Assembly: GCF_004341625.1 (NCBI RefSeq)
Contig: NZ_SLZG01000006.1
Location: 303,065-367,064 of the forward strand
DNA: 64,000 bases
Reading direction: 5' to 3'
Source: Rhizobium sp. BK376
Lineage (GTDB): Bacteria > Pseudomonadota > Alphaproteobacteria > Rhizobiales > Rhizobiaceae
Shown here: positions 1 to 7,503 of the stretch, piece after piece
How positions within the stretch are numbered: position 1 is the first letter of the stretch
Layout: each line of letters opens with the position of its first letter
Notes under the pieces: generated by a model
The model's input: the letters and a program-made list of their open reading frames with translations, nothing else
The model's database searches: none
What the model was told of the DNA's origin: nothing
Made by a program: the position numbers and the translations under genes

Positions 1-303
1 CATCGTCATCAGATTGTAGCGGGTGTAGATGCCGGCATTATTGATCAGCGCGTCAGGCGCCTTCCACTCGCGGCGCACCAGATCGACGAGGTCGAGCATC
101 GATTCCTCGCTGGTGAGCTCCGTCGTATGCAGAAGCACTTTCGAGCGATCAAGGCCGAGGTCGTCTACCGTCTTTTCAAGCGCATCCTGTCGCTTGTCGG
201 ACAGGCAGAGATGGGCGCCTTCTCGAGCGAAATAGGCGTCGATCCAGCGGCCGAAGATGCCGGCTGCACCTGTGATGACGATTTTCTTGTTTTCGAATTC
301 CAT
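1..303 (-). CDS. SDR-family oxidoreductase, N-terminal part (cut by window edge)
   Basis: This is the first 101 residues of a short-chain dehydrogenase/reductase; the rest lies beyond base 1. Directly visible are the Rossmann nucleotide-binding motif TGAAGIFG near residues 11-18 and the NNAG motif near residue 90, both diagnostic of classical SDRs that use NAD(P)H. The start is the ATG at 303, nine bases after the stop of the upstream permease, so it is probably the distal gene of the peptide-transporter operon. The catalytic Ser-Tyr-Lys residues are not in view. The substrate cannot be inferred; an oxidation or reduction step on whatever the neighbouring importer brings in is a guess. Confidence 0.85.
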   Translation of the reverse strand, partial: MEFENKKIVITGAAGIFGRWIDAYFAREGAHLCLSDKRQDALEKTVDDLGLDRSKVLLHTTELTSEESMLDLVDLVRREWKAPDALINNAGIYTRYNLMTM

Positions 304-311
304 GGAAAGCC

Positions 312-1175
312 TCAGCGCGAACGGGAGCGGGGATCAAGCTGGTCACGCAACCAGTCTCCCAGCACATTGACGGAAAAGACGAGAAGGAAGAGGCCGGCGC
401 CGGGAAAGGCGACGATCCACCAGGCGCGTTCGACATATTGCCGACCGACGCTCATGATCGAGCCCCAGCTGGGAGCCGGTGGCTGAATACCGAGCCCGAG
501 GAACGAGAGGCCGGCTTCCATGAGGATCATCAGGCCGAATTCGGCGGTGGCGACGATCAGCACCGGACCAGCAATGTTCGGCAGCACGTGATGGAAGAGG
601 ATGCGGGCCGCACCCGCGCCGGCAAGCTCTGATGCCTTGATGAAGGGAAGGTTCGAGACCTGCAGCGTCTGCGCATAGGCAACGCGGGTATAGCGCGGCC
701 AGCGGGTGAGGCCGAGCACCAGCACGAGCTTCAGGAAGCCGGGACCGAGCACAGCGACGGTGAGCACCGCAAGCAGGATCGCCGGGATCGACATCATGAT
801 GTCGACGAGGCGCATGATGAGGATTTCCACCGTGCCGCGGAACCAGCCGGCGACCATGCCGAGCGTAACGCCGACGACGGTGGAGACGACGACCGACAGG
901 ATGGCGACGCTCAATGAAACGCCAGCCCCGTAAAGGATGCGGGACAGCAGGTCACGGCCGAGATCGTCGGTTCCGAGCCAGTAAGTGATGCCCCTCGCCT
1001 CGAAGCCCGGCGGCTTCAGGCGGGCGAGAAGGTTCTGGTGCGCCGGGTCGGCCGGCGCGATCCACGGCGCAAAGATCGCCAGGATCAGGATAACGGCCAG
1101 GATGATCGTAACCAGCTGGATCGAGAGGGGAACGCGCCGAATGCGCTGGGAAAAGGCAGAAATGGCGATGCTCAT
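312..1175 (-). CDS. ABC transporter permease, DppC/OppC type
   Basis: Inner-membrane permease of a peptide/nickel-class ABC importer, 287 residues. The first membrane helix is near residues 19-40. It is followed by the GTDDLGRDLLSR motif typical of DppC-like proteins and by an EAA loop (ASELAGAGAARILFHHVLPN) that docks the ATPase. I chose the ATG at 1175 because a GGAGG Shine-Dalgarno sits just before it; a longer open frame reaches 1238 but would overlap the upstream permease. It lies 10 bases after the DppB-like gene. No ATPase genes (DppD/DppF) are present in the window; they may lie beyond base 1 or be supplied from elsewhere. Confidence 0.93.
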   Translation of the reverse strand: MSIAISAFSQRIRRVPLSIQLVTIILAVILILAIFAPWIAPADPAHQNLLARLKPPGFEARGITYWLGTDDLGRDLLSRILYGAGVSLSVAILSVVVSTVVGVTLGMVAGWFRGTVEILIMRLVDIMMSIPAILLAVLTVAVLGPGFLKLVLVLGLTRWPRYTRVAYAQTLQVSNLPFIKASELAGAGAARILFHHVLPNIAGPVLIVATAEFGLMILMEAGLSFLGLGIQPPAPSWGSIMSVGRQYVERAWWIVAFPGAGLFLLVFSVNVLGDWLRDQLDPRSRSR

Positions 1176-1185
1176 GGCTGCCTCC

Positions 1186-2106
1186 TCAACGCGCCAGACG
1201 GATGCGTGGATCGATGAGCGCATAGACGAAATCGGCAAGTACGCTGGTCAGCACATAGACGAAGGAGATCAGGAGCACGATCACCTGCACAACGAGGAAA
1301 TCTCGCGACTGAATGGACTGGATGGCAAGCTGGCCGATGCCCGGCCAGGCAAATACGGTCTCGACGATGACGGCGCCGGCGAGCAGATTACCGATTTCCA
1401 GCGCCGCGATCGTGATGACCGGAATGGAGGCATTGCGCAGCACATGCCGGATGACGACCGCGCCAAGCGAAAGGCCCCTCGCCCGCCCCGCCCGCACATA
1501 ATCCTTGCCGAGTTCATCGAGAACCGAGATGCGAGCCATGCGGGCGAAAGTCGACATGGACAGCGCCCCAAGCGCGATCGATGGCATCACGATTGCGGAG
1601 AAGCCGCCGACGCCTGATGCCGGCAGCCAGCGCAGCGTTACCGCGAAAAGGAAGATGAGCAGGATGCCGGACAGAAACGTCGGCACGCTCTGGCCGGTGA
1701 TGACGATCGCCGTCAGGATCTTTTCGAGAAAGCCGCCACGGCGGGTGGCCATCAAAATGCCGGCCGGAATGCCGACACCGATCGCAACGATCAGCGCGCC
1801 GATTGCCAGCATGATCGTATAGGGCAGACGCGAGGCGACGATATCGATCGCGGGGACACGCTGCACCACCGACATGCCGAAATCGAGGTGGGCAAGACCC
1901 TGGAGATATTGAAGATATTGCAGCCAGAGCGGCTGATCGAATCCGAGCTGATGGCGCAGCTCGTTGATCATTTCCGTCGACGCTCCCTGTGGGACCAGAA
2001 GCAGGGTCGGATCGCCGGAGAGATGCATCACGATGAAAACGATCGTGATGACCCCGAAGATTGCGATCACAGCCTGGACCAGCCGCCCTGCGGCATATTT
2101 CAACAT
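1186..2106 (-). CDS. ABC transporter permease, DppB/OppB type
   Basis: Inner-membrane permease of a peptide/opine/nickel-class ABC importer, 306 residues, the usual family length. It begins with the DppB-like LKYAAGRLVQAV stretch leading into the first helix (about residues 9-28), has several further hydrophobic helices and carries the EAA loop YVRAGRARGLSLGAVVIRHV. It sits 24 bases after the substrate-binding protein and directly before the DppC-like partner, so the two should form one heterodimeric channel. Substrate is not deducible from the permease. Confidence 0.94.
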   Translation of the reverse strand: MLKYAAGRLVQAVIAIFGVITIVFIVMHLSGDPTLLLVPQGASTEMINELRHQLGFDQPLWLQYLQYLQGLAHLDFGMSVVQRVPAIDIVASRLPYTIMLAIGALIVAIGVGIPAGILMATRRGGFLEKILTAIVITGQSVPTFLSGILLIFLFAVTLRWLPASGVGGFSAIVMPSIALGALSMSTFARMARISVLDELGKDYVRAGRARGLSLGAVVIRHVLRNASIPVITIAALEIGNLLAGAVIVETVFAWPGIGQLAIQSIQSRDFLVVQVIVLLISFVYVLTSVLADFVYALIDPRIRLAR

Positions 2107-2130
2107 ATCCGTCCTGCCCGCCTGTACACG

Positions 2131-3627
2131 TTACTGCTGCCAGCCCATGTCCATGACGAACATGGCTTCGTTCGGGCTGGGCTGCCATTTCAGATGCTTG
2201 CTGGCACCATAAACGGCGTCAACCTGATAGAGACCCAGACCCGGCACATCGTCCTTCAGGATGCCATAGGCCTTCTCATAATCCTGCAGACGCTGGTCGT
2301 TGTTGAGCGTGGAGCGGGCATCGTCGACCAGCTTGTCATAAGCCGGGTTGCTGTATTTCGCCCAGCTCGAGCCGGTACGGAACAGCGGGAAGATGATGCC
2401 GTCGGCATCCTGGCAGGCGCAGGACCACTTGCCGAGCGCGAGGCTGCCGGCATTTGCCGGATCGCCCTGGCGGCGCTTCAGGAAGGTCGCCTGGTCGAGC
2501 GAGGTGATCTCGGTGTCGAGACCGACATCGTTCAGCATCTGCTGGATCGCTTCCACCATGGCCCGGTCGTAAGAGGGCGAGGTCAGGAACTCGATCTTGG
2601 CGCCTTCGGCGCCTGCTTCCTTGACGAGCGCGCGCGCCTTATCGGGATCGAAGGGATAACCTTCGACCTTGTCCGTATAGCCGAAGATCGGTGCTGCGCC
2701 GAGCACGTTGACCTGCGAACCGAAGCCCTGCAGCAGCGCGTCGATCAGGCCCTTCTTGTCGATGGCGTAGGCGATCGCCTGGCGAACGCGGACATCCTTG
2801 GTCGCGCCGGCCTGGGCGTTGATATAGATATAGCCGACCCGCTCGGTCGGAACCGAAAGCACCTGCGAATTCGGATCGCTCTTGAGATCGATCGCCTGGT
2901 CGGACGGCAGGTCGCGGACGAGATCGGCCTTGCCGGTCTTCAGGTCGGCAAGACGGGTGGAGACGTCGGGGACGGCGCGGAAGAAGACATGGGCGAAGGG
3001 TGGCTTGCCGCGCCAGTAGTGGTCGTTGGCCTGCAGCTCGGTCTGGACGCCCTTCTGCCATTGCACCAGCTTATAGGGACCGCTACCCATCGGCTGCTGG
3101 TTGAAGGTCTGCCCGCCAACCTTCTCGACATAGGCCTTCGGCAGGATGGAGAGCTTGACCAGCTGGGCAAGCAGCGCCGGATAGGCGGATTTGGCCGTGA
3201 CCACGACGGTCGTCGGATTGGTCGCCTCGGCCTTGGATATCTGGTCGAATTGGGACAGCTGCGGGCTCTTCAGGTCCGGGCTGATGATGCGGTTGATGGA
3301 GTAAACCACATCATCAGCCGTCAGCTTCGAGCCGTCCTGGAAGGTGACGTCGTCGCGGATATCGAACTGAATCGTCGTGTCGTTGACGTATTTCCACGAC
3401 TTGGCGATCTGCGGAACGATCTGGCCGGAGGCGTCGCGGGTCAGCAGGTTGTCGAAAATGTTGCGGTAAATGGTGTAGCTGTCTGTATCCCACTGCAGCT
3501 GCGGATCGAGCGTGGCCGCGTCATTGGGAAGGTCGATGGTCAGCGTGTCCTTGGCTGTCTGGGCAAGCGCCGTCGAAGCCGTCATGACCGCCGCGAATGC
3601 GGCGATCGAAGCGAATTTCCAGTTCAT
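2131..3627 (-). CDS. Periplasmic substrate-binding protein, peptide/nickel class (SBP_bac_5)
   Basis: Extracytoplasmic solute receptor of 498 residues for the importer encoded downstream. The N-terminus is a classical Sec signal peptide (MNWKFASIAAFAAVMTASTALA, cut before QTAK). The mature protein has family-5 features: TIDLPNDAATLDPQLQ at the N-terminus, LTADDVVYSINRI near residue 105 and the C-terminal DVPGLGLYQVDAVYG. Start ATG at 3627 is preceded by GAGAGGG. Proteins of this cluster bind oligopeptides, opines, glycosides or nickel, so the ligand is open. Confidence 0.93.
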   Translation of the reverse strand: MNWKFASIAAFAAVMTASTALAQTAKDTLTIDLPNDAATLDPQLQWDTDSYTIYRNIFDNLLTRDASGQIVPQIAKSWKYVNDTTIQFDIRDDVTFQDGSKLTADDVVYSINRIISPDLKSPQLSQFDQISKAEATNPTTVVVTAKSAYPALLAQLVKLSILPKAYVEKVGGQTFNQQPMGSGPYKLVQWQKGVQTELQANDHYWRGKPPFAHVFFRAVPDVSTRLADLKTGKADLVRDLPSDQAIDLKSDPNSQVLSVPTERVGYIYINAQAGATKDVRVRQAIAYAIDKKGLIDALLQGFGSQVNVLGAAPIFGYTDKVEGYPFDPDKARALVKEAGAEGAKIEFLTSPSYDRAMVEAIQQMLNDVGLDTEITSLDQATFLKRRQGDPANAGSLALGKWSCACQDADGIIFPLFRTGSSWAKYSNPAYDKLVDDARSTLNNDQRLQDYEKAYGILKDDVPGLGLYQVDAVYGASKHLKWQPSPNEAMFVMDMGWQQ

Positions 3628-3685
3628 ATTACCCTCTCTTTTATTATCTAATCTATGTATTTTATGCGGAATTCGAGTTAACGCC

Positions 3686-4609
3686 TTAGCCCGCCCGTTT
3701 CAAGCCGGCTTCGTCGGCGCAATAGGCTGCAAGTTCCGCATGCGTGGTGAACCACACATCTTTCTTGGCCTGTGCCTGGCGAATGATTTCCTCCAGGATG
3801 AAGATGCGCGAGCGATGACCGACATGGTGCGGGTGCATCGTAAGCTGGAAGAGGCCGCCTTCCTCGTAGGCCACATCAAGCTCGCGCTGGAAAATATCGA
3901 GAACCATGGCTGGTGCGCCATAGGGCCTTGCCCCGGTCATGCGGTCCATGGCGACATAGGGTGCGTCGTCACGTATCCACTCGACCGGAATTTCGACGAC
4001 ACCCGTCGGCTCGCCGTCTTCCAGCAGCTCATAGGGCTCGTCGTCGGCCATCAGGGAGGAATCGTAGAGGAGGCCCATCTCGCGGGCGATCTTCAGCGTG
4101 TAGGGGCTGAAATCCCAGGAAGCGGTGCGCATGCCGACCGGCCGCACGCCGCAGATCCGCTCGAGGACATCAGCCGCCCGCAGCGCGAGGTCGCGTTCGG
4201 TCGTTTCGTCCAGGCGCGAATTGAACTCATGGATCCAGCTATGCATGCCGATTTCGTGGCCGGAAGCCACAACGGCGCGCGCCTCGTCAGTGTTGATCAT
4301 CGCCGAGACGGCCGGCATGTAGACAGATGCGGGGACTGCGTATTTTTCGAGCAGCTTGAGGATGCGCGGCATGCCGGAGCGCGCGCCATATTGGCCCTGG
4401 CTCATACGGCTGAAGGAAATGCCGCCGTTGCGCAGTTCCATCGTCTCGTGGTCCGCGTCGAAAGAAAGCGCGACGGCCATGCGGGCGCCATTCTTCCACT
4501 GCGCCGGCTTCAGCGAACGGCCTGCCCGAACCTTGCTGACGCTTTTTTGCCACGTCTCATCCGTCCAAAGCCAGGGCTGGTTCTTGTCATGCTGTTCTGC
4601 TGCGCTCAT
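3686..4609 (-). CDS. Polysaccharide deacetylase-family (NodB-fold) hydrolase
   Basis: A 307-residue carbohydrate-esterase-4/NodB-fold protein. The metal-binding first motif appears as SFDADHE, where a classic chitin deacetylase has TFDDG; the second, histidine motif appears as HEIGMHSW (H-x4-H). A TMHPHHVGH stretch near the C-terminus could supply the catalytic histidine. There is no signal peptide, so it is likely cytoplasmic. This arrangement resembles the PuuE/HpPgdA-type cytoplasmic subgroup, which includes amidohydrolases, more than secreted chitin deacetylases. It is the first gene of the minus-strand operon with the peptide-type ABC importer, 58 bases upstream of its binding protein, so it may process the imported compound. 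Confidence 0.85.
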   Translation of the reverse strand: MSAAEQHDKNQPWLWTDETWQKSVSKVRAGRSLKPAQWKNGARMAVALSFDADHETMELRNGGISFSRMSQGQYGARSGMPRILKLLEKYAVPASVYMPAVSAMINTDEARAVVASGHEIGMHSWIHEFNSRLDETTERDLALRAADVLERICGVRPVGMRTASWDFSPYTLKIAREMGLLYDSSLMADDEPYELLEDGEPTGVVEIPVEWIRDDAPYVAMDRMTGARPYGAPAMVLDIFQRELDVAYEEGGLFQLTMHPHHVGHRSRIFILEEIIRQAQAKKDVWFTTHAELAAYCADEAGLKRAG

Positions 4610-4708
4610 GATATTCTTTCGTTCGGCGATGCCAACACCGCTCAGCGGCTGTCATTTTTCTGACCAGAATTGTTATAAGCCAATCGAATAGTCATAAACG
4701 GGGGTTTC

Positions 4709-4724
4709 GTTCACATATATGAAC
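4709..4724. promoter_or_regulatory. Candidate IclR operator overlapping the iclR-type start codon
   Basis: GTTCACATATATGAAC: inverted arms GTTCA/TGAAC around an AT-rich centre. The ATG of the IclR-type gene (4719) lies inside it. Placement between the divergent regulator and transport operon fits autoregulation, but no binding evidence exists. Confidence 0.4.
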
Positions 4725-5480
4725 TCCGAAGTGAAAAGCGCCGGTCGCATACTAGACCTCCTCGAATACCTGTCGGCGCTGCGCGAAGCCGTATCGCTTT
4801 CGCAGATCGTTCAGCATCTCAAGCTGCCGAAAAGCAGCGCGCATGGCCTCATTCAGACGCTGGCGGCAAGGGGTCATGTCGTCCAGGATTCCACCGGGCG
4901 CTACATGCTCGTGGAAGCAAGCCGTCACGGCTTCCCCTTCCGTCGTCATGAGGAACCCCTGGTCGTCACCGCAATACCCTTCATGGAACGGTTGAGGGAC
5001 GAGTCGGGCGAAACGGTATTGCTTGGCACGATGAACGCGCACTGCGACCTGCGCCGGTTGGCAAAATGCGTCAGCCATCACCCTGTCCGCTACGACGTCA
5101 ACATGGACGCTGCGATCGCTGCTCATTGCACGGCGACCGGCCGCGTGCTCCTCGCCCATGCTCCGGCGGAAGCGCGGGATGCCTATTTGTCCCGCGTCCG
5201 CTTCCTATCCTATACGCGCTACACAATCACGGATGTCGAACAGCTCCGTGAGGTCCTCATTAGGGTGCGCCGTGACGGCTACGCCATCAACGATCAGGAA
5301 TTCATTACCGGCTCGACTGGTATCGCCGCTCCGATCTTCGACGCCGAGGGCAACGCGATTGCGGCTATCAATCTCGGCACGCTGACAAGCCGATATGTCG
5401 AGCGGCGTGAAGAACTCCTCCTCATGCTGCGCTCGACCGCTGATCTTATCAGCCGCGCATTGGGCTATCGGCGGAACTGA
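4719..5480 (+). CDS. IclR-family transcriptional regulator
   Basis: A 253-residue IclR-type DNA-binding regulator. The N-terminal winged helix-turn-helix (about residues 5-65) includes SLSQIVQHLKLPKSSAHGLI, followed by the effector-binding domain (about 75-250) with the family features HCTATGRVLLA and GIAAPIFDAEGNAIAAINL. It is transcribed divergently from the deacetylase/peptide-ABC operon (109 bases between start codons) and most likely controls it in response to the imported compound. The start codon lacks a convincing Shine-Dalgarno and lies inside a small palindrome, so the gene may be weakly translated or autoregulated. Confidence 0.93.
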   Translation: MNSEVKSAGRILDLLEYLSALREAVSLSQIVQHLKLPKSSAHGLIQTLAARGHVVQDSTGRYMLVEASRHGFPFRRHEEPLVVTAIPFMERLRDESGETVLLGTMNAHCDLRRLAKCVSHHPVRYDVNMDAAIAAHCTATGRVLLAHAPAEARDAYLSRVRFLSYTRYTITDVEQLREVLIRVRRDGYAINDQEFITGSTGIAAPIFDAEGNAIAAINLGTLTSRYVERREELLLMLRSTADLISRALGYRRN

Positions 5481-5680
5481 TGGTTCGCATTTTCGTTTGA
5501 GGTCGAGGCTGCACCAGCTGCAAGACGATCACGGTTTTTTGTTTTCGATAGAGCCGAAAGATACCCATTCAGCGGACGTGATGGTGCCTTGCCGAGGTTT
5601 ACCACGAGACGACAGCGGCGTATCGTATGATGATTAGTGCTCTTGGTACGTCGATTTCACTGTCAGGCAGGGATAAAGAC

Positions 5681-6139
5681 ATGCTCACCCTTAATATCAA
5701 TGGACAATCCCGCGACGTCGATGTGCCGGAAGACATGCCGCTTCTCTGGGTGCTGCGCGACCATCTCAATCTGGTCGGCACCAAATATGGCTGTGGCGTC
5801 GCCCAATGCGGCGTCTGTACCGTCCATGTGGCTGGAAAGGCCGTGCGTTCCTGCCAGCTGACCGTCGGCGATGTCGGCACCCGCGCCGTCGTTACGATCG
5901 AGGGAGTTGGCAGCACGCCCAACGGCGCAAAGGTGCAGCAGGCCTGGATGGAAGCTGCAGTGCCGCAATGCGGCTATTGCCAGGCCGGCCAGATCATGTC
6001 GGCCACCGCGCTGCTGGACAGCAACCCTGAGCCCGACGATTCCGACATCGACGCGGCCATGGCGGGCAATCTCTGTCGCTGCGGGACCTATATACGCATC
6101 CGCCATGCGATCAAGAACGCCGCTGCCAAGCCGGCCTGA
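5681..6139 (+). CDS. Molybdenum hydroxylase 2Fe-2S subunit (IorA/CoxS-like)
   Basis: Small iron-sulfur subunit, 152 residues. It carries electrons from the molybdenum cofactor of the large subunit (7500-9800) to the cytochrome (6142-7503). The plant-type ferredoxin cluster ligands are in GCGVAQCGVCT plus a later Cys (VRSC); the second, alpha-helical cluster uses QCGYCQAGQ and LCRCGTY. I prefer the ATG at 5681, which begins MLTLNINGQ as in homologues; an in-frame ATG at 5627 would add 18 residues. There is no export signal, so the protein probably reaches the periplasm folded with its Tat-signal-bearing partner. No FAD subunit is encoded, as in isoquinoline 1-oxidoreductase-type enzymes. Confidence 0.92.
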   Translation: MLTLNINGQSRDVDVPEDMPLLWVLRDHLNLVGTKYGCGVAQCGVCTVHVAGKAVRSCQLTVGDVGTRAVVTIEGVGSTPNGAKVQQAWMEAAVPQCGYCQAGQIMSATALLDSNPEPDDSDIDAAMAGNLCRCGTYIRIRHAIKNAAAKPA

Positions 6140-6141
6140 CC

Positions 6142-7503
6142 ATGAAGAAAATCATCGGCATTGTCGTTGTGGTCATTGTCGTCGTCGCGCTTGGTTTTGC
6201 GGGATGGCTGGTTCTCGGCCGAAATCCGACCTCCTTTGCCGGCGGCTCGACCGTCGCGCTTGACGCTTACCAGGGTGGCACTGTTACCGGCGTTCCGGCG
6301 CAGCTTGCCAGCGCGGATCTGGTCAAGCGCGGCGAATATCTCATCCATGCCGCAGACTGTCAGGCCTGCCATACCGCCCCGGGCGGCCCGCCCTTCGCTG
6401 GCGGCTTTGCCTTCAACATGCCATTCGGCACCATCTATTCCACCAATATCACCCCGGACAAGGAAACGGGGATCGGCAATTATACCGACGCCCAGTTCCT
6501 GGCGGCGGTGCATAAGGGTATCCGTGCTGACGGCGAGAAGCTCTATCCTGCCATGCCCTACACTTCCTATACCTATATGACGGACGCCGACGCGCTCGCC
6601 ATCAAGGCCTATCTCTTCACGCTGGCGCCGGTCCATGCCCCGGCCAAGCCGGACCAACTCTCCTGGCCCTTCAACCAGCGCAGCCTGCTGTCGCTCTGGA
6701 ATGTGGCGTTCAATACGGATGAACGTTTCCGTCCGAACCCCGGCCAAAGCCCGCAATGGAACAGAGGCGCCTATCTTGCCGAGGCGATGGGCCATTGCGG
6801 CGAGTGTCATACGCCGCGAAACCTCGCCTTTGCGCTGGACAATCACCGGAAGTTTTCCGGGGCTGTCACCGCTGGCTGGCATGCCTTCAATATCACCGGC
6901 GACAAGGTCTCCGGCATCGGTGACTGGACCGACGAGGATATCTTTTCCTATCTCTCCACCGGCCACGCCAATGGACATGGCGGTGCGGCTGGCCCGATGG
7001 GCGAAGCCACTGACGACAGCCTGAGCTATCTGCTGCCTGACGACGTGCATGCTCTGGTAACCTATCTGCGCAGCATACCCGCCCATGCGAGTGATCTACC
7101 GCGCACCGTCACGACACCTGCGCCAGCATCGCATAAGGAAGGTGTGACCCCGGACGTCAATCTGCGCGGGGAAAAGATCTTCGCCAGCGCCTGCGCCAGC
7201 TGCCATGACTGGACGGGCGTGAGCCCTGTCACCGGCTATGCCACCTTGACCGGCGTGCGCGCGGTGAACGATCCCACCGCCACCAATGTGGCGCAGACGG
7301 TCATCAACGGCGTCAACCGCAAGACGGATCAGGGCACGATCTTCATGCCTGCCTTCGGTGCAGGATATTCCGACGACGATATTGCGGCCGTGGCCAACTA
7401 TGTCACCGCCCGCTTTGGCGCCAAGGGCGCCCAGCTGACAGGCAAGGATGTGGCCGATCTGCGAAAGCAGGCCGCCCAGGCAACGCAGGGAGTGACCCAA
7501 TGA
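6142..7503 (+). CDS. Membrane-anchored tri-haem cytochrome c of the molybdenum hydroxylase
   Basis: A 453-residue c-type cytochrome with three CxxCH haem sites at about Cys73 (CQACH), Cys219 (CGECH) and Cys351 (CASCH). A single N-terminal hydrophobic segment (residues 4-27) should act as signal anchor and hold it on the periplasmic face. It belongs to the same family as the cytochrome subunit of membrane alcohol and aldehyde dehydrogenases. It starts two bases after the 2Fe-2S gene stop and overlaps the next gene by four bases (ATGA), so the three are one translational unit. Inferred role: passing electrons from the 2Fe-2S subunit to the respiratory chain. Confidence 0.93.
   Translation: MKKIIGIVVVVIVVVALGFAGWLVLGRNPTSFAGGSTVALDAYQGGTVTGVPAQLASADLVKRGEYLIHAADCQACHTAPGGPPFAGGFAFNMPFGTIYSTNITPDKETGIGNYTDAQFLAAVHKGIRADGEKLYPAMPYTSYTYMTDADALAIKAYLFTLAPVHAPAKPDQLSWPFNQRSLLSLWNVAFNTDERFRPNPGQSPQWNRGAYLAEAMGHCGECHTPRNLAFALDNHRKFSGAVTAGWHAFNITGDKVSGIGDWTDEDIFSYLSTGHANGHGGAAGPMGEATDDSLSYLLPDDVHALVTYLRSIPAHASDLPRTVTTPAPASHKEGVTPDVNLRGEKIFASACASCHDWTGVSPVTGYATLTGVRAVNDPTATNVAQTVINGVNRKTDQGTIFMPAFGAGYSDDDIAAVANYVTARFGAKGAQLTGKDVADLRKQAAQATQGVTQ

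Noticed and set aside
1888..3651. Open frame of 587 codons on the plus strand, antisense to the peptide-binding protein
   Set aside because: It mirrors a well-conserved gene on the other strand, has no recognisable domain and arises from the strong third-position GC.
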